Assembly: GCF_048569485.1 (NCBI RefSeq)
Contig: NC_134353.1
Coordinates: forward strand, 702,076,958 to 702,140,957
Length of the DNA: 64,000 nucleotides
Reading direction: 5' to 3'
Origin: Anomaloglossus baeobatrachus
Lineage: Eukaryota > Chordata > Amphibia > Anura > Aromobatidae
The position numbers and the translations under genes are program-made. Shown piece by piece: positions 38,754 through 50,400 of the stretch. Positions within the stretch are counted from its first letter, which is position 1. Each line of letters opens with the position of its first letter. The notes beneath the pieces were generated by a model. It saw nothing but the letters and a program-made list of their open reading frames with translations. It did not search any database and had not been told where the DNA came from.

Positions 38754-40050
38754 GTGATGGGTGAACACATATTGTAAATGTCGGGGTCAATACTGGATGC
38801 CTAGTGTCCATGCATGGACCTCGAACACGGATTTCTCAGGGCCACCCAGATAAAGGACTTGGGGGTTGCAAAAAGAAGCAAACTGGGGGTTAAAGCAGGA
38901 CAATAATACTTACCGACTTTCTGCACAGCTGTCACACTGTTTCTGGATCTGCTCATTAAACCTTCTGAATCTTGCCTGCTTTCCCCGCCAACCTTCTGTG
39001 GCAGCATCTGTGATTGGTTGCAATCAGACTCCACCCCCACCCTCTCTGCCAGCATCTGTGGTTCTTTGCCCTCATACTAGAGTTGGCTCTGCAGGAAAGT
39101 TTTGAGGGTTAATAAATTGGAGAAGAGTGTTTCTTAAAAAAAAATATAGTTTTTTTCTCTGTGTTTTGTGTTTATTTCTTTTTACTTACACGATTAGTAA
39201 TTAGGGATCTCATAGACCCCTACCTATTAGTAATCCAGTGCTTCCTGGCAACTGTGATTTTTTTTTTGTTACAAATCACAGCTGTCTTTAACCCCTTATA
39301 TGACCCCAAATGCCACTGCACCGGGGCAATCAGAAAGAGCTGGGTAAGCGCCAGGATTGGCGCATCTAATAAAAGCACCAATATGGGGCAGCTGTGGGCT
39401 GCTATTTTTAGGCTGGCGAGGGGCCAATAACCATGGACCTCCCCAGTGTGAGAATATCAGCCCCCTGTCTACTTTATCTTTGCTGGGTATCAAAATTAGG
39501 GGGGACCCCACCCCTTTTTTAAAAATTATTTATTTAAATAAATTAAAAAAACCTGCATGAGCTCCCTTGTATTTTGATACACAGCCAAGATAAAGCACAC
39601 AGCTGGGGACTGCAGCCTACAGCTGTCTGCTTTATCTGCACTGGGTATCAAAATGCAGGGGACCACATGCAATTTTTTCCAATTATTTATTTATTTTTAC
39701 ACTCCACTTCAGGGACCTAGACAACTAGTGTGAGGGCAACTAATCACAGATTCCAGCACAGAGGGTGGGGGCACAGTCTGCCTGCAACCAATCACAGATG
39801 CTGTTACAGAGGGTGTGCGGGGGAAGCAGGGAGTATTCATAAGGTTTAAAGAGCTGACCTGGAAACAATTTTTTTGCTTCCTTTTGGAGCCCCCTAGCCC
39901 TTACTACCACTATTTTATAGCACTTAAGCAAGACCTATATAGGGTCCAAAGTCCATTCAAGTTTGGGTAAAGTCCGGTCCCGGACCGGACTTTTTTTTTT
40001 TTTTTTAAGTACGGCCGAACCTGGAAATCTGCGAGTTCGCCCATCTCTAG
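38754..40050. mobile_element. Non-autonomous element, GTGATGGGTGAAC-type ends
   Basis: The left end TAGTGATGGGTGAAC and the right end GTTCGCCCATCTCTA are inverted with two differences. The interior from about 39090 is shared with 830-1933 and in part with 57480-57715. It contains two TTATTTATTTAAATAA-type blocks, each after a CTGGGTATCAAAAT phrase. No coding capacity; superfamily unknown. Confidence 0.6.
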
Positions 40051-40715
40051 TGCTGATTTGCCCTCTGCTTGGAACCAGCTTCTGCTAACTTATAACATCT
40101 GAATCGCAGGGCTCATAGAACAATTATTTTAAACTGCGCTGGAGAGACGATTTGTGAGTAATAGATTATTTTATGTAAAGTTATGGTTGAAATTGGGCCA
40201 AATTACATTGACAGATCGGTGATCAAGCTGAATTCAATTATTACTAAACCTCAAGCCGTGTGAAGTATCAGAATATGAGGATGTGGTTTTATACATAAAG
40301 AGATTGATAAAGACTTATAAGGAGTCAAAACATCACAGTTATTTTTATTTGTTGGAATAAAGAAGGATCATCATTTTACAGTTATCCATTGAAGTGCTGT
40401 GGTCTCTGTGTCTTTTGCTAGATGTGGCTTTATAGTCACACGCAATGGAACTTGTTTAAAAGAAAATATACCACTTTCATGTTGCATCTGAAATAAATAT
40501 TAGTACACTACTTACTGGGATACCAGTATTAGCAAATATACCATGGAATTTAAACAATAAAAAGTTATCATCTGGTAATCCCATGCCAGAGAATGCTTCC
40601 AACCCATATGCTGAATGATGACAGTAAACTTTATTGCAGAAGCAATGATATTACAGTCCCATTACATTTTTCATTTTGTTAGGAGGTGCTGACTAAATGA
40701 ATATTTTGTATTGTA
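40051..40715. other. No gene recognised
   Basis: AT-rich; no domain, RNA or terminal repeat seen. Confidence 0.45.
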
Positions 40716-40959
40716 CAGTCGTGGCCGAACATTTTGAGACTGATACAAATTTGGGTTTACACATAGTTTGCTGTTTCTTTAGTGGTAATTTGCATTAACT
40801 TTTATTCTAAAGAGTGATCAGATGAATTGCATAAAATTGCACATTCATTCCTTTCCATGAAAATTAACTTAATTTAAAAAAGAACAAAATTCCATTTCCA
40901 CTGAATTTCAGGCTTACTGTGAAGAATGCTTCAGGGCACTCAAGAAAGTCCAGCAAGTG

Positions 40960-41495
40960 CCAGAACAATCTTCTAAAGAGGATTCAGCTATGGGATCAGT
41001 TCAACACCAGTGAAGAACTTGCTTAATAATGGCAGAAAGCAGCATTGCATCTGCACACACAGAGAGGCCAAGGATTTTGAAGGCTTGCCTGGTGTTAAGA
41101 CGGACAGGAAAGAAATCACATCTTTCCAATAAAAACATCAAGGACAGACTGACATCCTACCGAAGGTATAGAGAATGGACTGCATAGGACTGGGGTAAGG
41201 TTCTTTTCACTGATTAAGCCACCTTCAGGCTGTTTGGGACATCTGGAAAAAATTTTGTCTGAAGAAGAAAAAAAATGAGTATTGTCTCATGTCAACAGTA
41301 AAGTATCCTGAGACCATTCATTTTTTATGTTGCGTTTCATCCAAGGAACTCAGCTCACTCCCAATTTTTAATAAGAACACTGCAATGAATAAAGAATAGT
41401 ATCTAAGCATTCTTCAGAAGCAATTTGGTGGTGCATGATGCTTTTACACCACAGCATGAAGTGATAACCAAGTTGGCTTTGTGAATACAACGTTG
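40960..41495 (+). pseudogene. DD35E-type transposase remnant
   Basis: In short pieces: RTGKKSHLSNKNIKDRLTSY and RRYREWTA-stop-DWGKV, then SPFRLFGTSGK-like (around 41215-41245), matching the central part of the 2149-3702 transposase. Many stops and shifts; the SDES Asp block reads TD-stop. The 3' part (about 45005-45230: PGKSPDVNSFESLCSILKK) resumes after the L1. Confidence 0.7.
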
Positions 41496-41633
41496 AAATT
41501 TTGAATTAGAGAGTTAAAATATTGTAGTTCTGGGGGGGCGTGTCCGGAACTCCATGAGTCAAGACGCCTAGGTCCTGAGCTCCTTCACCCGGGATTATAA
41601 AAAGCACTATTGCACAAGCCCGGAGGATCCAAA

Positions 41634-43382
41634 ATGGGGAAGAAGAAGCCCCCAAAGATGGCTAAAGACCCTGGGACCCCAGCAGCACTCACCCTGGACT
41701 CATACTTAACAAGGGAGCCGCCCGGCGAGCAGGAGCAGGAGGAGGCCCGTGCTGTGGAGGTGACTCAGCACCTCTCCCCTCGCCTGACAACAGCTGCGGA
41801 GGAGACCTCACGGGGACTGCCGGTACGGGCTACAGAGGGAAGAGGGAGTGAGGAGCGGGGCCCCGTGAGCGCCGGTGGGATGGAGGCTTCCCTCGCGGTC
41901 AAGATGGCGGCGGCGGGGAAGACGCGCGGGGACTCACCTGTGGCCCAGCAGGAACGTGGAGGTGGTGAGCTGGAGGACCCGGAATACCCCCGATCTCCCA
42001 GGCCAGGTGAGCGACTGCCGTTCTCCCTAGAGGCGAGCCCTGGGAACCAAGTGAGGACAGCGGTGATGATGCCGCCCCTCCCCCCTCTGGAGGTGCTGGA
42101 GCGCGGCGGCGGCTGGAGCCCTGCGGCCCACGTGGACGCCACACTGAGAGGAGTGAGTGGCACAGAGTGGAGCGCAGGGGAGCTGGGACTGGAGAGCAGA
42201 GGCTATGAGGGAATGGAGGACATGACAGAAGGCAGCAGGGAGGCTTTGGGGGGCACATATGAGGCCCTGCAGAGTACTGGAGTCCCCAGGCCCCCATGGG
42301 ACAGTGAAACAGTGTCGGGCAGTGACTCCCTGTCTTCTCCACTGGAAGCACCAATGTTGCATAATGAGACCCTCATCCCTAGGCCCCAAAGACCCCACAA
42401 ATTAATAAAGGGCCCGGGACTTCGGAGCCCCGGGTCCCCCTCCGATCCACCAGGTGTAGATAACACCAGGCAGAAGGCCCAGGAGAGGGCAAGGGCCAGC
42501 CTTTCTACCATGCAACCTATGTGCCTACCTGCGGAGTGGTGGGAGCATGTCCAACAGCTCCCTACCAAGAAGGATTTCCAAACACTCATTTCTGAGGTTA
42601 AAAATGCCTGCAGATCTGAAATAGCGGCGGTCCGGCAGGATGTCATTTCCATCTCTAAAAGAATAAACCAGCTGGAAAACGACCATACGGAAGCTAGAAC
42701 AATCATCCGTCACCTCCAGTCACAAACCTCCTCCCAGGCTGATGTCATAAGGGAGCTGCAGCGTCATATTGAGGATCTGGACAACAGAGGCAGACGCCAT
42801 AATATAAGGGTCAGAGGCGTACCCGAGTCCCAAGCAAAGGAGGACGTCATAACAATTTTGCAGACTATATTCAACTCACTTCTGCAGCAACCTCCTGACC
42901 ATCCAATTCCCATAGATAGAGCGCATAGGGCCTTACGCCCTAAAAATCTGAAAGGGAACCCAAGGGATATTATCTGCCATATCACTGACTTTCAACTTAA
43001 AGAAGAAATAATGTTTAAAGCACGACCGCCAAAACAAGTGATGTACCGAGGTACCAAAATCCAGTTATTCCAAGATCTCTCGTGGATAACACTCAAGCAG
43101 AGGAAGGCCCTCCGCCCACTACTGTCGTCTTTGAAGGATAACAACATTCTTTACAGATGGGGGTTCCCGTTCAGCCTCACCGCACGGCGAGGAAAGACGC
43201 AGGCCGGCCTCCGGGCCCCCGCTGATCTCGAGCCTTTCTGCCGGGCCTTTGACCTCCCTGTTCCAGATTTACCAGATTGGATTATGCCCCAGCAGATGCC
43301 GCCACTTCCTCAGACCTGGCAACCGGCTACTACGTCGCGCAAACGACGCTCCAGGAGTTCGAGGGAAGAAGAACCTACTTGA
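41634..43382 (+). CDS. L1 ORF1 protein, apparently full length
   Basis: First ATG in frame is at 41634 (MGKKKPPKMAKDPGTPA), giving about 582 residues. Structure: a long low-complexity, acidic, Gly/Pro/Glu-rich N-terminal half (residues 1-285); a coiled coil of about 75 residues (KKDFQTLISEVKNACRSEIA to LQRHIEDLDNRGRRHN); an RRM-like domain (IRVRGVPESQAKEDVITILQ to AHRALRPK); and a C-terminal domain (DIICHITDFQLKEEIMFKAR to LPDWIMPQ) with a basic tail SRKRRSRSSREEE. This is the layout of L1-type nucleic-acid chaperone ORF1p, which coats L1 RNA. No stop in 1.75 kb despite the loss of ORF2, so either the copy is young or the deletion happened at or soon after insertion. Confidence 0.88.
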   Translation: MGKKKPPKMAKDPGTPAALTLDSYLTREPPGEQEQEEARAVEVTQHLSPRLTTAAEETSRGLPVRATEGRGSEERGPVSAGGMEASLAVKMAAAGKTRGDSPVAQQERGGGELEDPEYPRSPRPGERLPFSLEASPGNQVRTAVMMPPLPPLEVLERGGGWSPAAHVDATLRGVSGTEWSAGELGLESRGYEGMEDMTEGSREALGGTYEALQSTGVPRPPWDSETVSGSDSLSSPLEAPMLHNETLIPRPQRPHKLIKGPGLRSPGSPSDPPGVDNTRQKAQERARASLSTMQPMCLPAEWWEHVQQLPTKKDFQTLISEVKNACRSEIAAVRQDVISISKRINQLENDHTEARTIIRHLQSQTSSQADVIRELQRHIEDLDNRGRRHNIRVRGVPESQAKEDVITILQTIFNSLLQQPPDHPIPIDRAHRALRPKNLKGNPRDIICHITDFQLKEEIMFKARPPKQVMYRGTKIQLFQDLSWITLKQRKALRPLLSSLKDNNILYRWGFPFSLTARRGKTQAGLRAPADLEPFCRAFDLPVPDLPDWIMPQQMPPLPQTWQPATTSRKRRSRSSREEEPT

Positions 43383-43490
43383 CTAAGCTCTCCTGTGAAC
43401 TTATGGTTACCTGTAGAAGTTACTTCGTCCTAGTGGGTCTACCTATATAGTTCTCCATATCTTTGTGATTTCTCCGTTTTAGAAAATCCC

Positions 43491-43505
43491 GGGGGGGGGG
43501 GGGGG
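43491..43505. repeat. Poly-G tract in the L1 inter-ORF region
   Basis: Fifteen consecutive G after CCC and before TTGGGG. Could form G-rich structure; also a likely place for sequencing length error. Confidence 0.9.
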
Positions 43506-43899
43506 TTGGGGCCAGTGTGTCAGATTTGTGGAGTTTTGCACCTACCCACTGGCAGAGTCGTACTAAACTTTTCGCACTCTAGTTTATAGTGCAGGTTATA
43601 TCCAATGTAATACTCTCTACTCTGAGTAAATATAAGTCGGCTCTGGTATTGGGATAGTGGGCGGCTAGTTTCGACTGCCGTATACTTATCTTATAACCGA
43701 AAATTCCTATTTTATAGTTGAACATAGTTATGTTTGAGTTTGTTATTTTAGGTCTTGGTAAGATCCGCAGGTATGCAACTTATCAAAATATATCTGCTAT
43801 ATCACATAGGGGTTCAGGGGGATCGCCTGCCACGCACACTAAACGAAAGTCTCAGATATTAGCCTTCACACGAGCACACCTAGAGGTCACGGGATGATG

Positions 43900-44870
43900 C
43901 TTTTCGTTCTTGTATTGCTGCTGGAATCACCAGGTTACATAATTTGTTTAATGTTGAAGGGATTATTCCGGTCCCAGTCAGACAAGAAAAATTTACTCTC
44001 CCCTCTAGAGAAATATTTTGTTACCTACAACTTAAGCAATTTATCTCCTCACTGCTTAGGAACTCCACTTCACCCCATGTGTTTACACCCGTCAAACAAA
44101 GATGCTGTCATCCACACGTCTCTGGTACCATCTCCTTACTTTACTTCCATATAAACTCCACTTCACAAAGACATAACAACCTATACCGCCCGTTGGGAAT
44201 CTGATATTGGATCCACTCTAGCTGATTCAGAATGGTCCCAAATTTGGTCCTCAACTCGAGGGATATTGAACACCTTAATGCTGGAAACAAATTAAAAGGT
44301 GTTGACTCAATTGGTACCATAGTCTAGCTAGAGTAGCCAAAGCAGTCTCTAACTACTTTCCCATCTTTCCCATTTGCTTTTGAGGCTCCAATTCCATTGG
44401 CGATATGTATCACATATAGTGGTTGTGTCCCATAGTTTGCATACTATGGATTAGAGCATAATTTCTAATTCTTTGATTAATCAATATTAACCTAAAAAAA
44501 AAGAATCCGGGAGAAGCCTTACTTAATAAGTACATGTCTACTATCCTCAAACACTCTTAAGCCCTCATTTCTTTCATATTTTTTACAGCTAAGCTAGTCA
44601 TAGCCTCAGCATGAAAAAAAAAACATTCCTCAACCTTGCGGAGGTTAAAAGATGTCTCTCATGATGTATGGTTAATGACAAACTATCAGCCATACTTTGA
44701 GATAAAGTTCACAAATACGAGAAAGTTAGGCTTCCCTGGGTGCAATACGATAATCGTACCCCTTTTGCCACACCACCGTATCACCTAAAAGCTCCTGTTA
44801 TTCCTGACTCTCCTGAAAACCCCTAGTACACATGGGTCTCATCAGGCTACTCTTCTTACCCTTTACCCTT
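43900..44870 (+). pseudogene. L1 ORF2 3' remnant
   Basis: Short matches to the far C-terminal part of L1-type ORF2: FNVEGIIPVPVRQEKFTLPS followed by REIFCYLQLKQFISSLL (43944-44070), YTARWESDIGSTLADSEWSQ (about 44180-44235) and, in another frame, LRRLKDVSHDVWLMTNYQPY (about 44638-44700). Stops and shifts are frequent. The endonuclease domain and the RT core (YxDD) are absent. Confidence 0.65.
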
Positions 44871-45420
44871 TCTCCGCTCTTATGTATGTCAGTTCTTGTA
44901 TAGTTCCTTTAATTAAAGGTTTTCATTAGTATTTTGTTATGAGTGTAACATTTTAAATTCTTTAATAAAAATGTATTGTTTAAATAAAACTTTGACATTT
45001 TGGTTCCATTGCCAGGAAAATCACCAGATGTCAACTCTTTTGAGAGCTTGTGCTCAATCCTCAAAAAAGCAGGTAGAGAAACAAAAACACAGAAATTGTG
45101 ATAAACTCCAGGCCCTGCTTAGACAAGAATAGGTTGTCATCAGTTATGATTTCGCCCAGAAGCCGATAACCAGCATGTCAGGGCAAAATACAGAAGTCTT
45201 GAAAAATAAGGGTCAACACTGTAAATATTTTTTACATAAACTTGATGTCAATAAAAGTTTATCAAATGCTGATTATTGTACTTAAGTAACCACAGAAGCA
45301 TCCTAAAAACTATGAAGCAGCAAACTTTACGAAAACCAACATTTATGTCGGTCTCTAATCATTTGGCTATGACTGTACTGTTGGTGACTGCCTCCCACGT
45401 TGTTACGGTTGCTGCGAGCA

Positions 45421-45640
45421 CTGGAGACTATGTCCAGATTTCTTGCTACTGCACATGTGCGAGCGCTGGAGACTAAGTCCAGATTTCTTGCTACTGCACA
45501 TGTGCGAGCGCTGGAGACTAAGTCCAGATTTCTTGCTACTGCACATGTGCGAGCGCTGGAGACTAAGTCCAGATTTCTTGCTACTGCACATGTGCGAGCG
45601 CCGGAGACTAAGTCCAATCTTGGAGCCATTGCACATGTGC
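45421..45640. repeat. 45-bp direct repeats in U3 of the 5' LTR
   Basis: Unit CTGGAGACTAAGTCCAGATT, TCTTGCTACTGCACATGTGC, GAGCG; starts at 45421, 45466, 45511, 45556 and 45601, the last diverged. The same array is at 50663-50880. Each unit has a CACATGTG palindrome (E-box type). Position upstream of the TATA box suggests an enhancer-like role, which is inference. Confidence 0.9.
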
Positions 45641-45814
45641 GGGTGACATCATCGCTGACACGAGGTCACATGTCTCTGACACCTTCTATGCCGATTGGTC
45701 GCTGGTCATGTGCTTGTGACGTCTTGCTCGGTGATAGGCCAGCATGACGTCACTCCTGTCGTTCTGGCAGCGGATTGGCTCTGGTGTCCTCCATCTTGGA
45801 TGAGGCACAGAGTC

Positions 45815-45822
45815 TATATAAG
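45815..45822 (+). promoter_or_regulatory. LTR TATA box
   Basis: TATATAAG preceded by GAGGCACAGAGTC; the only clear TATA box in the LTR and repeated at the same offset in the 3' LTR (about 51057-51064). Confidence 0.7.
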
Positions 45823-46576
45823 ACCCTGACACACGCCGCATGGTGCTCAGTCCTCTTGGTTCATGCATATGAGTAGACGCTCTGTGCGCGTTCCTCTAGG
45901 CATTCCTCTGTCTATGCTAGGTGAGCGCTACCGGCAGGGTAGCATTCTTATACCTTACAGCTTCGGCTGCTGTCCGTATCCTTTTCTCTTAGGGGAGCGG
46001 ACATAGGCAGGTGCCTGAGGCACATGGTCTGGCTGGGCCTTGTGATTCTACTCGTAGGTGGACGTTGCCGCTAGGGTAACGTTCCTTATACTGCGTCTGG
46101 CAGTTGTTCGTATCCTCGCACACTAGGGGAGCGAACAGAGGTAGGAGCTTTGTGCGGCTTACGCTGCTGTTCGTCTCTTTTGCACCACTAGAAGAGCGGA
46201 CCTAGGCAGGTGCCATATCTAGTGGTTCATGTCCTCGCACACTAGTGGAGCGAACGCAGGTAGGAGCTTTGTGCGGCTTACGCTGCTGTTCGTCTCTTTT
46301 GCACCACTAGAAGAGCGGACCTAGGTAGGTGCCATTTCGCACACATTGCCTTTGTCTCTGTGATTATTAACAGAGATCATTCCACACACCCTCCAAGTAA
46401 GGGAGGAATTGCTTTACTTACTTATTATATCCTTCTGTGAGTTAACAGAGGTATTGCACTCTGCCATAGTCTGCAGCAAAGTCTTTGCACGGTGGACCCT
46501 GACTGTCTGATACTCCTTTCAGTTATTATCAGACAGCCCCCCGTAACATTAGGACTGAGCCAAGGGTCTGGCAGTT

Positions 46577-47401
46577 ATGGCAGAATATCAGCAGTTACAC
46601 CGTTACATACAAGTACTTGAGTCACGGCTCAAGAGTATAGAGGATAAACCTCAGACCATGGTGACATCTGCACATGATCCTCGACTTGCTCTGCCAAACA
46701 GATATTCTGGCGATGCCAGATCATGTCGTGGTTTCATTAGTCAGTGGCAGATACACCTAGAGGTCAACTCTTCTCGCTTCTCTACGGAGAGGTCCAGAGT
46801 AGGCTTTATCATCTCCTTACTTCAGGACAAAGCCTTAGAATGGGCGACTCCCCTATGGGAGCGCTCTGATGTGGTTACTCTGAGACATCAAGACTTTCTT
46901 GATGCTCTTAAGGCGGTATTCATGGGTCCGCAGGTTACCCATGATGCGGCCCTGAGACTGTTAGATCTATCTCAGGGTTCGTTATCCACTAGTTCTTATG
47001 CCATTGCTTTTAGAACTCTGGTGGCAGAACTAGATTGGCCAGAGAAGGTGTTGATTCCTATCTTCTGGAGAGGGTTGGCAGGCTATGTCAAGGATGCCCT
47101 TGCTACTCGTGAGGTCCCTGCTTCTCTGGAGGACTTGATCACAGTAGCAACGAGGATCGATGTACGCCATAAGGAACGTAGACTCGAGGTCTCTTCCTCA
47201 CGCCCTAAGCATCGGGCTATTCCAGTTGTTGAGGGTCCACTACCATCTTCCTCAGCATCTGAAACATCTCCCACTCCTATGGAGTTAGGTCATACGTCCT
47301 CCAGACTACGCAAGTCTGGTCCTCCTATATGTTACGTATGTCGTCAGGCTGGGCACTATGCCAACAAGTGTCCTAGTCGTCAGGGAAACTCCCTGGCCTA
47401 G
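46577..47401 (+). CDS. gag: Ty3/chromovirus gag (capsid-nucleocapsid)
   Basis: 274 codons starting MAEYQQLHRYIQVLESRLKS, 28 bp after the LTR. A short coiled-coil-like N-terminus precedes a retrotransposon-gag capsid region (GFISQWQIHLEVNSS, ALEWATPLWERSD, FIDAL-type helices near residues 100-130, LDWPEKVLIPIFWRGL). The zinc knuckle CYVCRQAGHYANKC is at the C-terminus (about residues 254-267). Pol follows in the -1 frame with a short overlap that contains GGGAAAC at 47382-47388, a heptamer of the kind used for -1 frameshifting in retroelements. Part of an element treated here as a recent fossil; it looks whole. Confidence 0.93.
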   Translation: MAEYQQLHRYIQVLESRLKSIEDKPQTMVTSAHDPRLALPNRYSGDARSCRGFISQWQIHLEVNSSRFSTERSRVGFIISLLQDKALEWATPLWERSDVVTLRHQDFLDALKAVFMGPQVTHDAALRLLDLSQGSLSTSSYAIAFRTLVAELDWPEKVLIPIFWRGLAGYVKDALATREVPASLEDLITVATRIDVRHKERRLEVSSSRPKHRAIPVVEGPLPSSSASETSPTPMELGHTSSRLRKSGPPICYVCRQAGHYANKCPSRQGNSLA

Positions 47402-47469
47402 TAACCATTAGAGGGGGGTTACTAGAGACGTCTTCTGCACCCTCTAAGTGTTGTATCCCAGGTCAGCTC

Positions 47470-50400
47470 TTGTTATCTGAGAATACATGGCCTATTATGG
47501 CTTTTGTGGATTCCGGAGCTGACGGGATTTTTGTGTCCTCAGGATTTGTAAAGGGACACAATATTCCCTCTATCATGTTAGAGGCGCCTATTCCTGTCCG
47601 TGTTGTTAATGGAACTATGTTGTCTGACTCCATTACATTGAGGACAGTTCCCTTGCGCCTTTCCCTGTCTCAGGGTCACATAGAGGAGATTTCTTTTCTT
47701 GTTTTGCCTGAGGGTATAGACGACGTCCTTCTGGGCCTTCCATGGCTTCGGACTCATGCTCCTCACATTGACTGGGAGTCTGACAGCATTATTAGTTGGG
47801 GTTCGAAATGTCAGTCCCGATGTCTTCCCTTACCACCTAAGGTCGTTGCGGTTGCATCAACTGATCTCTCTCCCATACCTACACCCTATTTGGATTTCGC
47901 TGACGTGTTCTCCAAACAGGGTGCTGAGGTTCTTCCACTCCATAGGCCGTATGACTGTGCCATAGACCTTATCCCAGGTTCGGTTCCACCTAAAGGCAGG
48001 GTTTACCCCCTGTCGATACCTGAGTCGGAGGCCATGTCGACCTATATAAGAGAGAGTTTAGAGAAGGGGTTCATTCGTAAGTCTGTCTCTCCCGCGGGAG
48101 CTGGGTTTTTCTTTGTTCGGAAGAAAGAGGGTGATTTGCGTCCCTGCATAGATTACAGGGGTCTCAACGCAATCACAATAAAGAACAAATACCCATTACC
48201 TTTAATTTCGGAGCTCTTTGACAGACTGAGAGGAGCTCAAGTTTTTACGAAGTTGGATCTGCGGGGTGCGTATAACTTGGTACGAATTCGAAAGGGTGAC
48301 GAATGGAAGACCGCTTTTAACACCCGAGACGGTCACTATGAATACCTCGTCATGCCTTTTGGGTTATGTAATGCACCCGCAGTATTTCAGGACTTCGTAA
48401 ATGATGTGTTCAGGGATTTACTGTTATCCTCAGTAGTGGTGTATCTGGACGACATCCTGATTTTTTCTCCTGATCTGGAGACTCATCGTCAGGATGTCGT
48501 TCGTGTCCTTTCCCGTTTAAGGGAGCACTCATTGTTTGCTAAACTCGAGAAATGTGTATTCGAGCAGTCCTCATTGCCTTTTTTGGGTTACATTATCTCA
48601 CAAGAGGGTCTGGCTATGGATCCTGCGAAGCTCTCTGCTGTCCTGCAATGGTCCGAACCTCATTCCTTGAAGGCGGTGCAACGCTTCTTAGGATTTATAA
48701 ATTATTACAGGCAGTTCATACCCCATTTTTCTACTTTGGTGGCCCCTTTGGTGGCCTTGACTAAGAAAGGTGCTAATCCCAAAGCCTGGTCTACTGAGAC
48801 ATCTCAGGCTTTTGAGGCAGTAAAAAGACACTTTTCAACTGCTCCCGTTCTTCAAAGACCCGATGAGAGTAAGCCCTTCCTCTTAGAGGTTGATGCCTCT
48901 TCAGTGGGTGCTGGTGCGGTCTTGTATCAAAAGAACGGTGCAGGTAGAAAAAGGCCGTGTTTCTTCTTTGCTAAAACCTTTTCACCGGCAGAGAGAAACT
49001 ATACCATTGGGGATAGGGAACTGCTCGCCTTGAGATTAGCCTTGGAGGAGTGGCGTCACTTGCTGGAAGGAGCGAAACATCCTTTCCAGGTCTATACAGA
49101 CCATAAGAATCTGACATACTTACAAACCGCTCAGCGTCTGAATCCTCGCCAAGCCCGCTGGTCCTTGTTTTTCTCCCGCTTTCACTTCTCCATCAACTAT
49201 TTGTCTGGGAGTAAGAATAACAAGGCAGACGCCCTGTCTCGCTCTATGCTTTCTACCCAGGAAGAGATTGACGAACCTCGTCTTATCCTTCCCTCCAGGG
49301 TTTTTCATACGCTCTCCCCTGTGACGTTAGACCAAATCCCACCGGGCAAGACATTTGTTCCGCCTGATCGACAGAATGATATACTGTCATGGGCCCACAC
49401 CTCAAAGGTGGGTGGGCATTTTGGTATTAGGCGGACACGAGAGTTACTGGAGAGGTGGTATTGGTGGCCGCACTTAGCCAGCCACGTCAAGAGATATGTC
49501 GGTTCCTGCTACTCGTGTGCTCGCAACCGTCCATTACGGCAGAGACCGGCTGGGCTCTTGCATCCTTTACCAGTGCCAGATAGACCATGGGAGGTGGTAG
49601 GCATGGACTTTGTGGGTGATCTTCCATGTTCACAGGGACATAGATTTGTGTGGGTCATTACGGACCATTTCTCCCGGATGGTTCATCTCGTACCGTTATC
49701 GAGAATCCCATCTTCCAGGGTACTAGCCAAACTATTCCTCAAGCATGTCTTTAGGCTTCATGGGATGCCAGATCGTATCATTTGTGATAGAGGCCCGCAA
49801 TTTACTTCCCGTTTCTGGCGAGATCTTTGTAGCCTTCTGCAAATTGAGTTGAATCTCTCTTCGGCATACCATCCGGAGACTAATGGTTTGGTTGAACGTA
49901 CCAATCAATCTATGATTATATACCTTCGACACTTTGTTGCTGAGAACCACGATAACTGGTCCTCCCTCCTACCCTGGGCAGAATTTGCCCTTAACAATTC
50001 GCTGGCTGAGACCACTGGGCAGACACCGTTCGTACTCAATAATGGGCAACACCCTAGGGTACCGGTACCGTTTCCCGCTGCTGCACCTCCTCCTCTTGTG
50101 GCCGACTGGGCAACTAATGCCAGAGAGGTTTGGGATCGGACTCAAGAGTCGATCCAAGCAGCTAAGGACCGTATGAAGACGGTGTCCGATCGGTTTCATC
50201 GCCCGGCTCCTGTCTTTTCTCCAGGGGACTTTGTGTGGCTCTCTGCAAAACACGTGAGACTTAGAGTGAGCTCTGTCAAATTTGCTCCTCGCTTCCTGGG
50301 TCCTTATGAGGTTCTTCGACAGGTAAATCCTGTAGTCTATCAATTGAAGTTACCTGTCCATCTTAGGATTCATGACAAATTCCATGTCTCACTGCTAAAG

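Larger units (their letters stand above)
41504..44996 (+). mobile_element. L1-type LINE, ORF1 open, ORF2 mostly deleted
   Basis: Flanked by ATTTTG at 41498-41503 and 44997-45002, a short duplication that also restores the interrupted Tc1 sequence. It starts with a GGGGGGCGTGTCCGGAACTCC-type 5' region, then ORF1, then about 500 bp of spacer with a run of 15 G, then only the 3' portion of ORF2 and a tail with AATAAA and TTTAAATAAAACTTTG. An intact element of this kind would be some 6 kb; the endonuclease and RT core are missing. Confidence 0.82.
40716..45375 (+). mobile_element. Old DD35E-type Tc1 element, interrupted by an L1
   Basis: The left end CAGTCGTGGCCGAACATTTT and the right end (ATTTGGCTATGACTG then TA) are decayed inverted repeats close to those of 2149-3702. 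A matching sub-terminal AAAGAGTGATCAGATGAATT block is also present. TA at 40714-40715 and 45376-45377. An L1 element occupies 41504-44996; without it the Tc1 is about 1.17 kb. Confidence 0.78.
45401..46548 (+). repeat. 5' LTR of the chromovirus
   Basis: 1148 bp. The U3 region begins with five tandem 45-bp units (45421-45640). A TATATAAG box lies at 45815-45822, so transcription should start near 45845. Downstream there are repeated CTCGCACACTAG and GAGCTTTGTGCGGCTTACGC blocks. The 3' LTR is virtually identical. Confidence 0.95.

Noticed and set aside
41765-42985. Several minus-strand ORFs of 60-167 codons
   Set aside because: Shadows of L1 ORF1 in GC-rich sequence; no domain.
45327-45868. 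ORFs on both strands with repeated short peptides at the LTR starts (also 50590-51110)
   Set aside because: They come from the 45-bp U3 repeats, whose length is a multiple of three.
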